Program-made: the position numbers and the translations under genes | Shown here: in pieces, positions 19,280-27,039 of the stretch | How positions within the stretch are numbered: the first letter of the stretch is position 1 | Layout of the letters: each line of letters begins with the position of its first letter | The notes under the pieces: model-generated | Told to the model about the DNA's origin: nothing | What the model saw: the letters and a program-made list of their open reading frames with translations, nothing else | The model's database searches: none | Source: Neisseria sp. | Lineage (GTDB): Bacteria > Pseudomonadota > Gammaproteobacteria > Burkholderiales > Neisseriaceae | NCBI RefSeq assembly: GCF_030527965.1 | Contig: NZ_JAUMZU010000009.1 | Span: 32,783 to 96,782 of the forward strand | Direction: 5' to 3' | Length of the DNA: 64,000 bases

Positions 19280-20497
19280 TTATTCTTCCACGCTCTTCAG
19301 CAAAATGCTGCGCGAAAAAAACCAAAGCAAACCCAAGCCCACAATGCTAGAAAGCAGCATCATGCCCACCATCACATCAACTGTGCCGTCGTGCAGCATG
19401 GTCGTCAACCACCCCATAAGCGCACCGATTAACGAAGTGCCCGACATCAGCAAGGCATTGGCACTACCGCCTTCAGTCTTGAAAGAAGCCATAAAACAAG
19501 CTTGCGTATTGGCCGTTACCAAACCTTGAGTACCGACCGACAACATAGCCAAAGCCACCAATAACGGCAAAGGAGGTAGTTTGAACACGATTACCGAAAG
19601 CACCAAGCCGATGTTTGCCGCCACCTGAACCAACACGCCCAATTTCAAAATATCTTCCGCATTTTGTCCGGTTTTTAAACGATATGCGGTAAGGCGGTTA
19701 AAGAAACCCATAGTAATAATATTACAGCCAAACAACCAGGCATAAGTATGAGGGCCGACACCATAAAGCTTCATATAAACAAACGGCGATTCCGTAATAA
19801 AAGCAAACATGGAAGCGAAACTGAAGGCTTGAAAAAAGAGAAAGCCCAAAGCAGGCTTGGTAGCCAACACCTTTTTATAACGTTGTAACACGCCCAGCCA
19901 AAAAGCTTGGTCAACATTGCCGCTCGGAGCAGACTGAGGTAAAAACCGATAGAGCAAAAACCAAACCACCAAAGCATAAACCGCCAAAAAAGCAAAAATC
20001 AGCCGCCAGCCGCCCAAAGTCTGCAACAACGATCCCAACATAGGTGCCACCAACGGCGCACCCATCATGATAATGCCGATAAGCGCAAACATCTGGGCGG
20101 CTTGCCGCCCCTCATAATGATCGCGCACAACAGCACCGGCCATAACTGCCGTCATACCCGCACCCAGTGCCTGAATCACGCGTAAAAGCAATAACTGCTC
20201 AACACTTTGCAATAGAGTCAAACCGATACTGGCTACTATATAAAGCGCCAAGCCGCCCAAAGCAACCGTTCTGCGCCCTTTTACGTCGGAAAGCGAACCG
20301 CCCGAAAGCTGGCCCAATGCCACACCTAATAAAAACGTACTCAGGCTTTTTTCAATCGAATGAATATCCGCCTGCAGGTTTTCCGCAATCTGCGGCAATG
20401 CAGGCAGATAGCCGTCTACGGAAAACGGCATCAGCGCCGTCATGGTTGCCAGTAAAAAAGCCATCTGTTTTTCAGTTAAAGCACGCTGAACCTGCAT
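19280..20497 (-). CDS. Bcr/CflA-type MFS multidrug efflux transporter
   Basis: 405 residues with about 12 hydrophobic segments. The early SVDGYLPALPQIA stretch and the MFS motif GGSLSDVKGRR between helices 2 and 3 are typical of the Bcr/CflA group, which exports drugs such as bicyclomycin and chloramphenicol with protons. The true substrate cannot be told. It is a single-gene unit; a GC-rich hairpin lies 37 bases upstream of the start. No internal breaks. Confidence 0.88.
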   Translation of the reverse strand: MQVQRALTEKQMAFLLATMTALMPFSVDGYLPALPQIAENLQADIHSIEKSLSTFLLGVALGQLSGGSLSDVKGRRTVALGGLALYIVASIGLTLLQSVEQLLLLRVIQALGAGMTAVMAGAVVRDHYEGRQAAQMFALIGIIMMGAPLVAPMLGSLLQTLGGWRLIFAFLAVYALVVWFLLYRFLPQSAPSGNVDQAFWLGVLQRYKKVLATKPALGFLFFQAFSFASMFAFITESPFVYMKLYGVGPHTYAWLFGCNIITMGFFNRLTAYRLKTGQNAEDILKLGVLVQVAANIGLVLSVIVFKLPPLPLLVALAMLSVGTQGLVTANTQACFMASFKTEGGSANALLMSGTSLIGALMGWLTTMLHDGTVDVMVGMMLLSSIVGLGLLWFFSRSILLKSVEE

Positions 20498-20533
20498 GTG
20501 CGCCTCTTTCGTTTATATCAGGTCGAAACAACA

Positions 20534-20555
20534 AACCGCCCGTCTATGGGCGGTT
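20534..20555. other. GC-rich hairpin upstream of the MFS gene
   Basis: AACCGCCC and GGGCGGTT form an 8-bp stem with a 6-base loop in the divergent gap before norB. On the plus strand it is followed by an A/T-rich stretch. Its role is unclear; it could insulate the two promoters. Confidence 0.5.
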
Positions 20556-20708
20556 GCATAAAATTTTTGCGATTATACCCGATTTTTATCACGGGTTTAA
20601 AGAACAGACTCACCCATACGGCTTATTAAAACCTAAATAAAAAGCCCATACTGGCTAATCCCAAAGAACTATACCTCCTCACCCACCACAAGGTATACAA
20701 TTCTTAAC

Positions 20709-20725
20709 ATTCATATTATATAAAT
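20709..20725. promoter_or_regulatory. Candidate NsrR operator at norB
   Basis: ATTCATAT-T-ATATAAAT is an 8-1-8 dyad with one mismatch, 33 bases before the norB start and within the AT-rich promoter. NsrR sites in other bacteria are AT-rich 8-1-8 or 11-1-11 dyads, and an nsrR gene lies at 36.4 kb. NsrR control of norB is known in Neisseria. The match is only suggestive. Confidence 0.4.
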
Positions 20726-20758
20726 ATTATCCGCAACCCTACCAAAAAGGATACAACC

Positions 20759-23002
20759 ATGGGACAGTATAAAAAACTTTGGCTGTCGCTGATCACGGTG
20801 TTAATCATAACCTTCAGCATACTCGGCTATCTGGGCACAGACGTTTACCGCAATGCCCCGCCGTTTCCGGAAAAATACATTAGCCAAGATGGCAAAACCA
20901 TCATTACCAAATCCGATATTCTAGCCGGCCAATCCGCTTGGCAAAGTACGGGCGGTATGGAATTGGGATCTATTTTCGGACACGGTGCGTTTCAGGCGCC
21001 GGATTGGACCGCAGATTGGCTGCACCGCGAATTAAGTGCGTGGCTAGAAATCCGCGCACAGGAAAAATTCGGAAAATCTTATGATCTGTTGTCGCCTAGC
21101 CTGCAAGCGGAATTAAAAGCCGAATTAAAAAACGAATACCGCAATCAATCGCAGTTAAAAGCCGACGGCACAATCGTTTTGAGCAACACCCGCATCAAAG
21201 CCATTGAAACCACGGCACCTTACTACGTCAAACTATACGGCGACGATCCTTCTATGGAGCAGACGCGCGATCACTTCGCCATGAAAAACAACACACTGCC
21301 CGATTTGGAAAAACGCCAAAAATTAACCGATTTCTTTTTCTGGACATCGTGGGCTGCTTCCACCAACCGCCCAAGTTATCAAGCCACATATACTGCCAAC
21401 TGGCCACACGAACCGCTAATCGACAATGTGCCGACCACCGAAAATATGATGTGGTCGATTGCCAGCGTGGTTTTTCTGCTGGCCGGCATCGGCCTCTTGG
21501 TATGGGGTTGGTCTTTCCTACACAAACATGAAGCAGAACCGCAAGTTCCGGTTGCAGACCCGGTAAGTAAAATTAATCTGACACCGTCGCAGAAAGCGCT
21601 GGGAAAATATGTGTTTTTAACCGTTGCGCTATTCGTTGTACAGGTTCTGCTCGGTGGTTTGACTGCCCACTACACGGTAGAAGGCCAGCATTTCTTTGGC
21701 ATTCCCTTATCCGAATGGTTTCCCTACGCCCTAGTCCGCACTTGGCATATCCAATCCGCCATTTTCTGGATTGCCACCGGCTTTCTGACTGCCGGCTTGT
21801 TCCTCGCTCCTGTTATCAACGGCGGCAAAGACCCGAGATTCCAAGTAGCCGGCGTTAATTTTCTTTATATCGCCTTGTTCATCGTGGTTGGCGGCTCTTA
21901 CGGCGGCAACTTCCTTGCCTTAAGCCATATCATTCCAGCCGAATGGAACTTTTGGTTCGGCCATCAGGGCTACGAATATCTCGACCTCGGCCGTTTTTGG
22001 CAACTTCTGTTGATGGTCGGCCTATTGTTATGGCTTTTCCTGATGCTGCGTTGCACCGTTAGTGCCTTCAAGGATAAAAACTCTGATAAAAACCTTTTAA
22101 CCATTTTCGTTGCTTCTATGGTGGGCGTCGGTCTGTTTTATGCGCCGGGCCTGTTTTACGGCGAACACGACAACATTACCATCATGGAATACTGGCGCTG
22201 GTGGGTGGTGCATCTATGGGTGGAAGGCTTCTTTGAAGTGTTTGCCACTGTAGCGCTGGCCTTTATTTTCTACAACCTCGGTTTGGTTAGTCGAAAATCC
22301 GCCACCATTGCCTCGCTCGTATCTGCCTCTTTGTTTATGATCGGCGGCGTCCCCGGCACTTTCCACCACCTTTATTTCACCGGTACCACCACACCCGTAA
22401 TGGCCGTCGGCGCGTCTTTTTCCGCATTGGAAGTCGTACCGTTGATTTTATTGGGCAAAGAAGCATACGAACATTGGTCTTATCAGCACGCAAGCCCGTG
22501 GATGCAGCGTTTGCGCTGGCCGCTGATGTGTTTCGTGGCCGTTGCCTTCTGGAACATGATTGGCGCAGGCGTATTCGGCTTTTTGATTAATCCGCCGATT
22601 TCCCTGTTTTACCTGCAAGGTTTGAACACAACCGCCGTGCATGCCCATACCGCGCTCTTCGGTGTATACGGCTTCTTGGCATTGGGTTTCGTGCTGCTGG
22701 TTGCCCGCTATCTCAAACCAACTTATGAATTTGATGAAAATTTGATGAAATGGGGCTTCTGGTGCTTAAACGGTGGCTTGGCTTTGATGGTTGCCATCAG
22801 CCTGCTGCCCGTAGGCATCATACAAGTGCATGCTTCCATCACTGAAGGGCTTTGGTTTGCCCGTAGCGAAGCATTCATGCAGCAAAGCAATCTGGTTACC
22901 CTGCGCTGGCTGCGCACTCTGGCCGATCTTGTGTTTATCGCCGGTGCATGCTGCGTTTCATGGCAAGCAACTAAAATCGTTTTCAGCCGAAACAAATCTT
23001 AA
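20759..23002 (+). CDS. norB: Quinol-dependent nitric oxide reductase (qNOR)
   Basis: 747 residues, the length of the single-chain quinol-fed enzyme. An N-terminal anchor and a periplasmic cytochrome-c-like region lacking the CXXCH haem site (about 30-220) precede about 12 helices of the haem-copper oxidase type. Metal ligands are visible: the HLWVEGFFE stretch, GTFHHLYFTG and HAHTALFGVYGF. The enzyme reduces two NO to N2O at the inner membrane with electrons from quinol. AAGGA lies seven bases before the ATG. It is alone; no aniA nitrite reductase is in the window. The gene has no internal DUS, and a Haemophilus-type uptake-signal hairpin lies directly downstream. Confidence 0.96.
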   Translation: MGQYKKLWLSLITVLIITFSILGYLGTDVYRNAPPFPEKYISQDGKTIITKSDILAGQSAWQSTGGMELGSIFGHGAFQAPDWTADWLHRELSAWLEIRAQEKFGKSYDLLSPSLQAELKAELKNEYRNQSQLKADGTIVLSNTRIKAIETTAPYYVKLYGDDPSMEQTRDHFAMKNNTLPDLEKRQKLTDFFFWTSWAASTNRPSYQATYTANWPHEPLIDNVPTTENMMWSIASVVFLLAGIGLLVWGWSFLHKHEAEPQVPVADPVSKINLTPSQKALGKYVFLTVALFVVQVLLGGLTAHYTVEGQHFFGIPLSEWFPYALVRTWHIQSAIFWIATGFLTAGLFLAPVINGGKDPRFQVAGVNFLYIALFIVVGGSYGGNFLALSHIIPAEWNFWFGHQGYEYLDLGRFWQLLLMVGLLLWLFLMLRCTVSAFKDKNSDKNLLTIFVASMVGVGLFYAPGLFYGEHDNITIMEYWRWWVVHLWVEGFFEVFATVALAFIFYNLGLVSRKSATIASLVSASLFMIGGVPGTFHHLYFTGTTTPVMAVGASFSALEVVPLILLGKEAYEHWSYQHASPWMQRLRWPLMCFVAVAFWNMIGAGVFGFLINPPISLFYLQGLNTTAVHAHTALFGVYGFLALGFVLLVARYLKPTYEFDENLMKWGFWCLNGGLALMVAISLLPVGIIQVHASITEGLWFARSEAFMQQSNLVTLRWLRTLADLVFIAGACCVSWQATKIVFSRNKS

Positions 23003-23003
23003 A

Positions 23004-23015
23004 AGCCTGTCTGAA
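23004..23015 (+). repeat. Single DUS right after norB
   Basis: AGCCTGTCTGAA, one base after the norB stop, unpaired. Confidence 0.8.
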
Positions 23016-23033
23016 AACGGCTGCCAGCCTGAC

Positions 23034-23068
23034 AAAACCGCACTTGTTAAAACGAAAAGTGCGGTTTT
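23034..23068 (+). terminator. Hairpin made of two Haemophilus-type uptake signals
   Basis: AAAACCGCACTT (23034-23045) and AAGTGCGGTTTT (23057-23068) form a 12-bp perfect stem with an 11-base loop, followed by TTTTATTTC. Each arm holds the 9-base core AAGTGCGGT, the uptake signal of Haemophilus influenzae and relatives, where inverted pairs often act as terminators. It is in the right place to terminate norB. Confidence 0.8.
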
Positions 23069-23128
23069 ATTTCAATCTACCCAAGCATTTCCAATTTTAT
23101 TTTCAGGCAAGCTATTTATTTTACATTT

Positions 23129-23151
23129 ATATTGTTATAATATAACATTTC
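23129..23151. promoter_or_regulatory. Zur box upstream of the DUF4198 gene
   Basis: The core TGTTATAATATAACA (23133-23147) is a perfect 7-1-7 palindrome. Over 23 positions it differs from the known proteobacterial Zur consensus at only three, all in the left flank. A TATAAT at 23136-23141 lies inside it, so a bound repressor would block the promoter. The start codon is 42 bases downstream. Confidence 0.75.
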
Positions 23152-23193
23152 TTTTAAGCGCAATTTATTCTCAACTCATCAAACGAGATTTAC

Positions 23194-24000
23194 ATGAAAA
23201 AAACAGGTTTATTTATCCTCAGCACACTGATTTTTGCCCATTCCGCCCAAGCTCACCGCTTATGGGTTGAAACCGCCCACACCCACGGCGGAGAAATTCT
23301 AAAAGCCGAATTGGGTTACGGCGAATTCCCGCAAATGGAACCCATCGCACAAGATCGCCTGCATATCTTCCGCAAACCGATGCAGCTCATCACAGCCAAA
23401 GGCAAAGAAGATTTGGTGCAAAAAGGGCAATACAATTATCAATATCAAAGTAAAAAACCGGTAAAAGACGGCAGCTATCTGGTAACAGCCGAATACCAAC
23501 CTACTTTCTGGTCGAAAAACAAATCAGGTTGGAAACAGGCCAGCATTAAAGAGATGCCGGATGCCGATTATTGCGAGCAATCCCGCATGTACGGCAAAAA
23601 CATCATCAATGTAGGCCACGAAAGCGCCGATACCGCAATCATCACCCGACCCGTCGGCCAAAGCTTGGAAATCGTGCCCCTCGATAATCCGGCCAATGTG
23701 CATGTCGGCGAAAAATTCAAAGTTAAAGTTTTGCTTAACGGCGAGCCTTTGCCAAATGCCACGCTAACCGCCACCTTTGACGGTTTTGATAACAGCGACC
23801 GTAGCAAAACGCACAAAGTGGAAGCCCAAGCCTTTTCCGATGTGACGGCCGACGATGGTACGGTTAGCATCATTCCGTTACGCCAAGGATTTTGGAAAGC
23901 TGATGTAAATTACAAAGGCGATTACCCAGACCAAAAAGTCTGCCAAAAACAAGCAATCTACACCACGATGACATTCCAAATCGGCCATACCTCCCACTAA
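23194..24000 (+). CDS. DUF4198 periplasmic protein, probably zinc-responsive
   Basis: 268 residues with a clear signal peptide (MKKTGLFILSTLIFAHSAQA, cut after about residue 20), giving a mature N-terminus HRLWVE as in DUF4198 proteins. This family is periplasmic and often found near nickel or cobalt transporters; the role is not established. The C-terminal half (about 165-260) looks like an immunoglobulin-type domain with GEKFKVKVLLNGEPLPNATL. Two cysteines in the mature part could form a disulfide. A near-consensus Zur box sits in its promoter, which implies expression when zinc is scarce. The gene stands alone between the uptake-signal hairpin and a DUS terminator. Confidence 0.8.
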   Translation: MKKTGLFILSTLIFAHSAQAHRLWVETAHTHGGEILKAELGYGEFPQMEPIAQDRLHIFRKPMQLITAKGKEDLVQKGQYNYQYQSKKPVKDGSYLVTAEYQPTFWSKNKSGWKQASIKEMPDADYCEQSRMYGKNIINVGHESADTAIITRPVGQSLEIVPLDNPANVHVGEKFKVKVLLNGEPLPNATLTATFDGFDNSDRSKTHKVEAQAFSDVTADDGTVSIIPLRQGFWKADVNYKGDYPDQKVCQKQAIYTTMTFQIGHTSH

Positions 24001-24006
24001 ATAAAA

Positions 24007-24038
24007 AATGCCTGTCTGAATTTTTTCAGACAGGCATT
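24007..24038. terminator. Inverted DUS pair after the DUF4198 gene
   Basis: 14-bp perfect stem with a 4-base loop, between convergent genes. Confidence 0.85.
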
Positions 24039-24071
24039 GCTTCATTTAAGCTGTATTCTCTAACTTCTTTT

Positions 24072-24362
24072 TTATTTACAAGATACGCCCAGAATAGCCG
24101 GGCTGCTGTCTTTCGACAATTTGATTTTGCAGCTGGTAGCAGAAGCGCCGCTCACCACCACACCGTCGCCACTACTTTTAATTCGTACAGGTTCTTTCAC
24201 ACCCATGGAAACCGAGGTGCGCGCCAAATTTTCCGACAAAGCGGATGACAAACCGGAAGAGTCTTCTTCAATATTAATGGATTTTTCTTTAGACACGGCC
24301 ATCGGGCTCAGCGCCAAAGACAGCACGGTCAACAAAATGGTACCTGTGCGTTTTTTCATCAT
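24072..24362 (-). CDS. Small secreted hypothetical protein
   Basis: 96 residues that I do not recognise. The N-terminus (Lys/Arg followed by TILLTVLSLALSPMAVS) is a signal peptide with probable cleavage near residue 24. The mature part of about 70 residues is rich in Ser and has two cysteines (one in ATSCKIKL, one at the C-terminal SCK), which may pair. AAGGA lies six bases before the first of two adjacent ATG codons. It is alone and convergent with the DUF4198 gene. Periplasmic or secreted location is inferred only from the signal. Confidence 0.65.
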   Translation of the reverse strand: MMKKRTGTILLTVLSLALSPMAVSKEKSINIEEDSSGLSSALSENLARTSVSMGVKEPVRIKSSGDGVVVSGASATSCKIKLSKDSSPAILGVSCK

Positions 24363-24593
24363 TTAATTTCCTTAAGAAGTTGCGCAAAGCCGCGCAGATG
24401 CATTCAATATAAGGGATATTTCCACTAGAATCTGTTTCTTTTCAGATTTTTTACACAAATATTCGGATTCGTGTTGCATCAACATACACAAATGTATGTC
24501 GGATGCTTATCTATTTTCAATCACGTCATTATTTCATGAAAAAGCACCCTTGCCTGCATTAATCCGATTTACTGCTAGCGCCGCAACATGCGT

Positions 24594-24599
24594 TATAAT
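24594..24599 (+). promoter_or_regulatory. Candidate -10 box for the iron-sulfur reductase
   Basis: TATAAT about 39 bases before the ATG at 24638. No good -35 box is seen. Confidence 0.35.
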
Positions 24600-24637
24600 C
24601 TAAAAAATTTCCTTCATTTCCACATAAATATAAAAAC

Positions 24638-25648
24638 ATGACTCAAACCGTTTCCCTAGCCGACAGCAATATTTGCTTCACGGTTGAAAGCCAAGAACCG
24701 ATTCTAGCTGCTGCCAAACGCCAGAATTTAAATTTACCTCATTCCTGCCAAAGCGGCATCTGCGGCCAATGCAAAGCCGAAGTTGTCAGCGGCGAAGTTG
24801 TTCAAAACCAGCATACCGAGCTGGCGCTCAGTGAAGAAGAGCAGGCAGCCGGCCAAATTCTGATGTGCTGCACCACGGCGCAAAGCGATATTGTCTTAAA
24901 TATTCCCGGCTTTGATGCAGACGCCCCGCCCGTGCGCATTCTTCCCGCTCGCGTCAATTCAGTGGAATACGTTCATGACGTGGCGATAGTCACGCTCGCA
25001 CTGCCCAAAGCGCCTCCGTTTGCCTTTCGTGCCGGCCAATATATAGATATTTTATTAAAAAACAACCAAGTAAGAAGCTATTCTCTTGCCAGCCACTCTG
25101 CCACGCCCGGCAACTTGGAATTGCATATTCGGCAACGGGAAGGCGGTTTGTTTTCGAGCATGTTGTTTGGTGAAAACCCGTCAGTCAAAACCGGTGCCAT
25201 CATGCGCATTCGAGGGCCATTGGGCAATTTTACCTTGCGCAAAAATAGCCAAGCGCCGCTATTGTTACTGGCTACCGGAACCGGCTTTTCTCCCATAAAA
25301 AGCATTCTCCGATACCTCATAGACAACGATGCTGAAAGAAACGTGCATTTATATTGGGGTGCACGGCATGAAGCCGATTTATATCAGATAGAGGCGGCGG
25401 CCGAATTAATCGGAAAAATGCCCAATGCGCGTTTTACTCCGGTATTATCTCAACCGCATGAAGACTGGCAAGGAAAGCACGGGTATATCCAAAATCATAT
25501 TCTGGCCGATTATTCTGACTTATCGGCTTACGAAGTCTATGCCTGCGGCGCACCAGCCATGATTTCCGACGTGCGCCAACAATGCGAATCTCAGCAAAAC
25601 CTGCCGCACGGCTCTTTCTTCTCCGACGCATTTTCTCCTGCACATTAA
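24638..25648 (+). CDS. 2Fe-2S ferredoxin/flavin oxidoreductase (glucoseen reductase-like)
   Basis: 336 residues in the order plant-type 2Fe-2S ferredoxin (about 1-90, cysteines in CQSGICGQC and the later MCC), FAD-binding barrel (about 98-195, RSYSLAS) and NAD-binding domain (about 200-330, LLLATGTGFSP). This is the layout of phenol hydroxylase, methane monooxygenase and CDP-6-deoxy-glucoseen reductases. It moves electrons from NAD(P)H through flavin to the cluster. Neisserial homologues are often labelled glucoseen reductase, but no sugar pathway genes are nearby, so the true acceptor is unknown. It is a lone gene with a strong terminator. Confidence 0.85.
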   Translation: MTQTVSLADSNICFTVESQEPILAAAKRQNLNLPHSCQSGICGQCKAEVVSGEVVQNQHTELALSEEEQAAGQILMCCTTAQSDIVLNIPGFDADAPPVRILPARVNSVEYVHDVAIVTLALPKAPPFAFRAGQYIDILLKNNQVRSYSLASHSATPGNLELHIRQREGGLFSSMLFGENPSVKTGAIMRIRGPLGNFTLRKNSQAPLLLLATGTGFSPIKSILRYLIDNDAERNVHLYWGARHEADLYQIEAAAELIGKMPNARFTPVLSQPHEDWQGKHGYIQNHILADYSDLSAYEVYACGAPAMISDVRQQCESQQNLPHGSFFSDAFSPAH

Positions 25649-25652
25649 AAAA

Positions 25653-25692
25653 CCAAACCGCCTGTTTGATGCTTAATAAACAGGCGGTTTGG
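25653..25692 (+). terminator. Rho-independent terminator after the reductase
   Basis: CCAAACCGCCTGTTT and AAACAGGCGGTTTGG form a 15-bp perfect stem with a 10-base loop. It resembles a DUS hairpin in place but is not DUS sequence. Confidence 0.8.
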
Positions 25693-25744
25693 CTTGATGA
25701 AAATAAATAACAATATCTTTTTTAACGTTGTAAAAAAACTTCTC

Positions 25745-25785
25745 TTGACCTGCATCAAGGCTTAATTAGAATTATTCTTTATAAT
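25745..25785 (+). promoter_or_regulatory. Class II FNR-dependent promoter
   Basis: TTGACCTGCATCAA (25745-25758) matches the FNR site TTGATnnnnATCAA with one change. A perfect TATAAT lies at 25780-25785 with no -35 box at normal spacing. If transcription starts near 25793, the FNR site is centred at about -41.5, the classic class II position. Confidence 0.65.
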
Positions 25786-25792
25786 ATTTCAC

Positions 25793-25995
25793 AGGTTATT
25801 ACCAATCATAAAGCACAATAAAAACCAATAAATTTAACCGGTTAGTAAAGTCATACAGCCCTATCGGCTACGATGTTTAGCATAGTTATCTAATTTTTAT
25901 TTTTGGGATTTGGCGAATAAAACCCAAAACTAAACTGAATCTCTTTCCTCTTGATGTGTGTGTGTTTGGGTGTGGCAGGTGCCACACCTTTTTTT
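25793..25995 (+). ncRNA. Probable FNR-activated small RNA
   Basis: An FNR promoter fires into a 258-base stretch without a plus-strand gene, and a strong Rho-independent terminator closes it at 25969-25995, giving an RNA of about 200 bases. Inside are a TAACCGGTTA palindrome, AU-rich single-stranded-looking parts and a GU-rich stretch before the terminator. Neisseria has an FNR-dependent sRNA (AniS in meningococci, FnrS in gonococci) of about 100 bases; this may be its counterpart, though the length differs and I cannot align them. The next gene to the right is on the opposite strand, so this is not a leader. Confidence 0.5.
25969..25995 (+). terminator. Rho-independent terminator of the small RNA
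   Basis: GGTGTGGC and GCCACACC pair perfectly over 8 bp with a 4-base loop, followed by seven T. No coding gene ends here on the plus strand. Confidence 0.85.
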
Positions 25996-26052
25996 GCCTG
26001 AATCTTTTATACAAGGCAAATACCTACCTGAAACACACCCGTGCCGTTAAAC

Positions 26053-26358
26053 CTATCCTCGTTTACGCCATTCCCGATAATCCAAGAGCGGCGGCATCGG
26101 CGGATTGAGGCAATGCGGGCAAATCGCGGTGGTATCTTCGTCGTCATCGAATTCGATATGCGATACATTCGGATCAAAACGCGCCTGTTGCGCCACAGCC
26201 TGAGCCAGCGCCTGTGCTTGTATTACATCAAATTCAAACACCGATACAATTTCTTCCAATAAAGCCTGCTCCGCAGCAGAAAAGCCAGCGCAATTTTGCT
26301 CAATCAAACGGATATAATCGGCGTTTTTGATTTTTCGATGCAAAATTTCTGAAAACAT
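26053..26358 (-). CDS. Hypothetical protein with a CPHC motif
   Basis: 101 residues, not recognised. The N-terminal part (about 1-60) is helical. The C-terminal part has an acidic run (FDDDED, about 69-74) followed by a single CPHC pair that could bind a metal only with a partner site, then a proline-rich segment. GAGAGG precedes the ATG at good spacing, and a DUS terminator pair lies upstream rather than downstream. There is no signal peptide or membrane segment. Probably a conserved cytoplasmic protein of the family Neisseriaceae, but its role cannot be inferred. Confidence 0.6.
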   Translation of the reverse strand: MFSEILHRKIKNADYIRLIEQNCAGFSAAEQALLEEIVSVFEFDVIQAQALAQAVAQQARFDPNVSHIEFDDDEDTTAICPHCLNPPMPPLLDYREWRKRG

Positions 26359-26390
26359 AAAAACCTCTCATTGGGTTCAACATATAGCGA

Positions 26391-26423
26391 ATGCCTGTCT
26401 GAAACATTTTTTCAGACAGGCAT
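26391..26423. terminator. Inverted DUS pair after ppiB
   Basis: 13-bp perfect stem with a 7-base loop, downstream of ppiB on the minus strand. Confidence 0.85.
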
Positions 26424-26437
26424 TTTAATGTTTGATG

Positions 26438-26929
26438 TTAAACGATTTCGGCTTTTTCAATTACCACATCTTCCACCGGCACATCATCGTGATAACCGTG
26501 GCGCGTAGTTGCAACGTTTTCAATCGCATCCACCACATCAAAACCGTCAACTACTTTACCAAATACGGCATAACCCCAACCATGCATGCTGGGTTCGGTA
26601 TGATTAAGAAAGCCGTTGTCTTTCGTATTGATGAAAAACTGCGCGGAAGCAGAATGTGGCGCCTGTGTGCGTGCCATTGCGATGGTATATTTATCGTTTT
26701 TCAAACCGTTCTGCGCTTCGTTTTGAATCGGCTCGCGGGTATTCTTCTCTTTCATTCCCGGCTCCATACCGCCGCCCTGAATCATGAAACCTTTGATTAC
26801 ACGGTGAAAAATCACGCCATTATAAAAACCGTCTTTCACATATTGCTCGAAGTTGGCCGCAGTTACAGGGGCTTTTTCGTGATCCAGCTCCAATGTAATC
26901 ACGCCTTTATTGGTGGTTAATTTAATCAT
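26438..26929 (-). CDS. ppiB: Cyclophilin-type peptidyl-prolyl isomerase B
   Basis: 163 residues from the ATG at 26929, which has AAGGA six bases upstream and gives the normal start [15 protein letters not shown]. Longer frames begin upstream without family similarity. Active-site residues are visible in [13 protein letters not shown] and in the SAQFFIN stretch; the usual Trp near the C-terminal part is in [10 protein letters not shown]. It speeds cis-trans turning of proline bonds in the cytoplasm. There is no signal peptide, so this is the cytoplasmic form. A single-gene unit. Confidence 0.95.
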   Translation of the reverse strand: MIKLTTNKGVITLELDHEKAPVTAANFEQYVKDGFYNGVIFHRVIKGFMIQGGGMEPGMKEKNTREPIQNEAQNGLKNDKYTIAMARTQAPHSASAQFFINTKDNGFLNHTEPSMHGWGYAVFGKVVDGFDVVDAIENVATTRHGYHDDVPVEDVVIEKAEIV

Positions 26930-26997
26930 AATCATCCTTATCGGGTTATAACAGGTTACAAGTTTTTTTAGAAATGGGGCTGCACAACCGATATTCA

Positions 26998-27029
26998 ATG
27001 CCTGTCTGAAAATATTTTCAAACAGGCAT
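26998..27029. terminator. Imperfect DUS pair after the second narK-type gene
   Basis: A DUS and an inverted copy with one base change (CAAACAGG for CAGACAGG) form a hairpin just after the transporter stop. Confidence 0.7.
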
Positions 27030-27039
27030 CAAAGTTTGC

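Noticed and set aside
25953..25964. GTGTGTGTGT dinucleotide repeat
   Set aside because: Five units only and not in a reading frame; no support for phase variation.
25954..26001. 15-codon cysteine-containing open frame within the putative small RNA
   Set aside because: No ribosome site and it runs through the terminator stem; not a credible leader peptide.
26432..26920. 162-codon open frame on the plus strand
   Set aside because: Lies opposite ppiB, has no ribosome site and unnatural composition; a shadow of a real gene.
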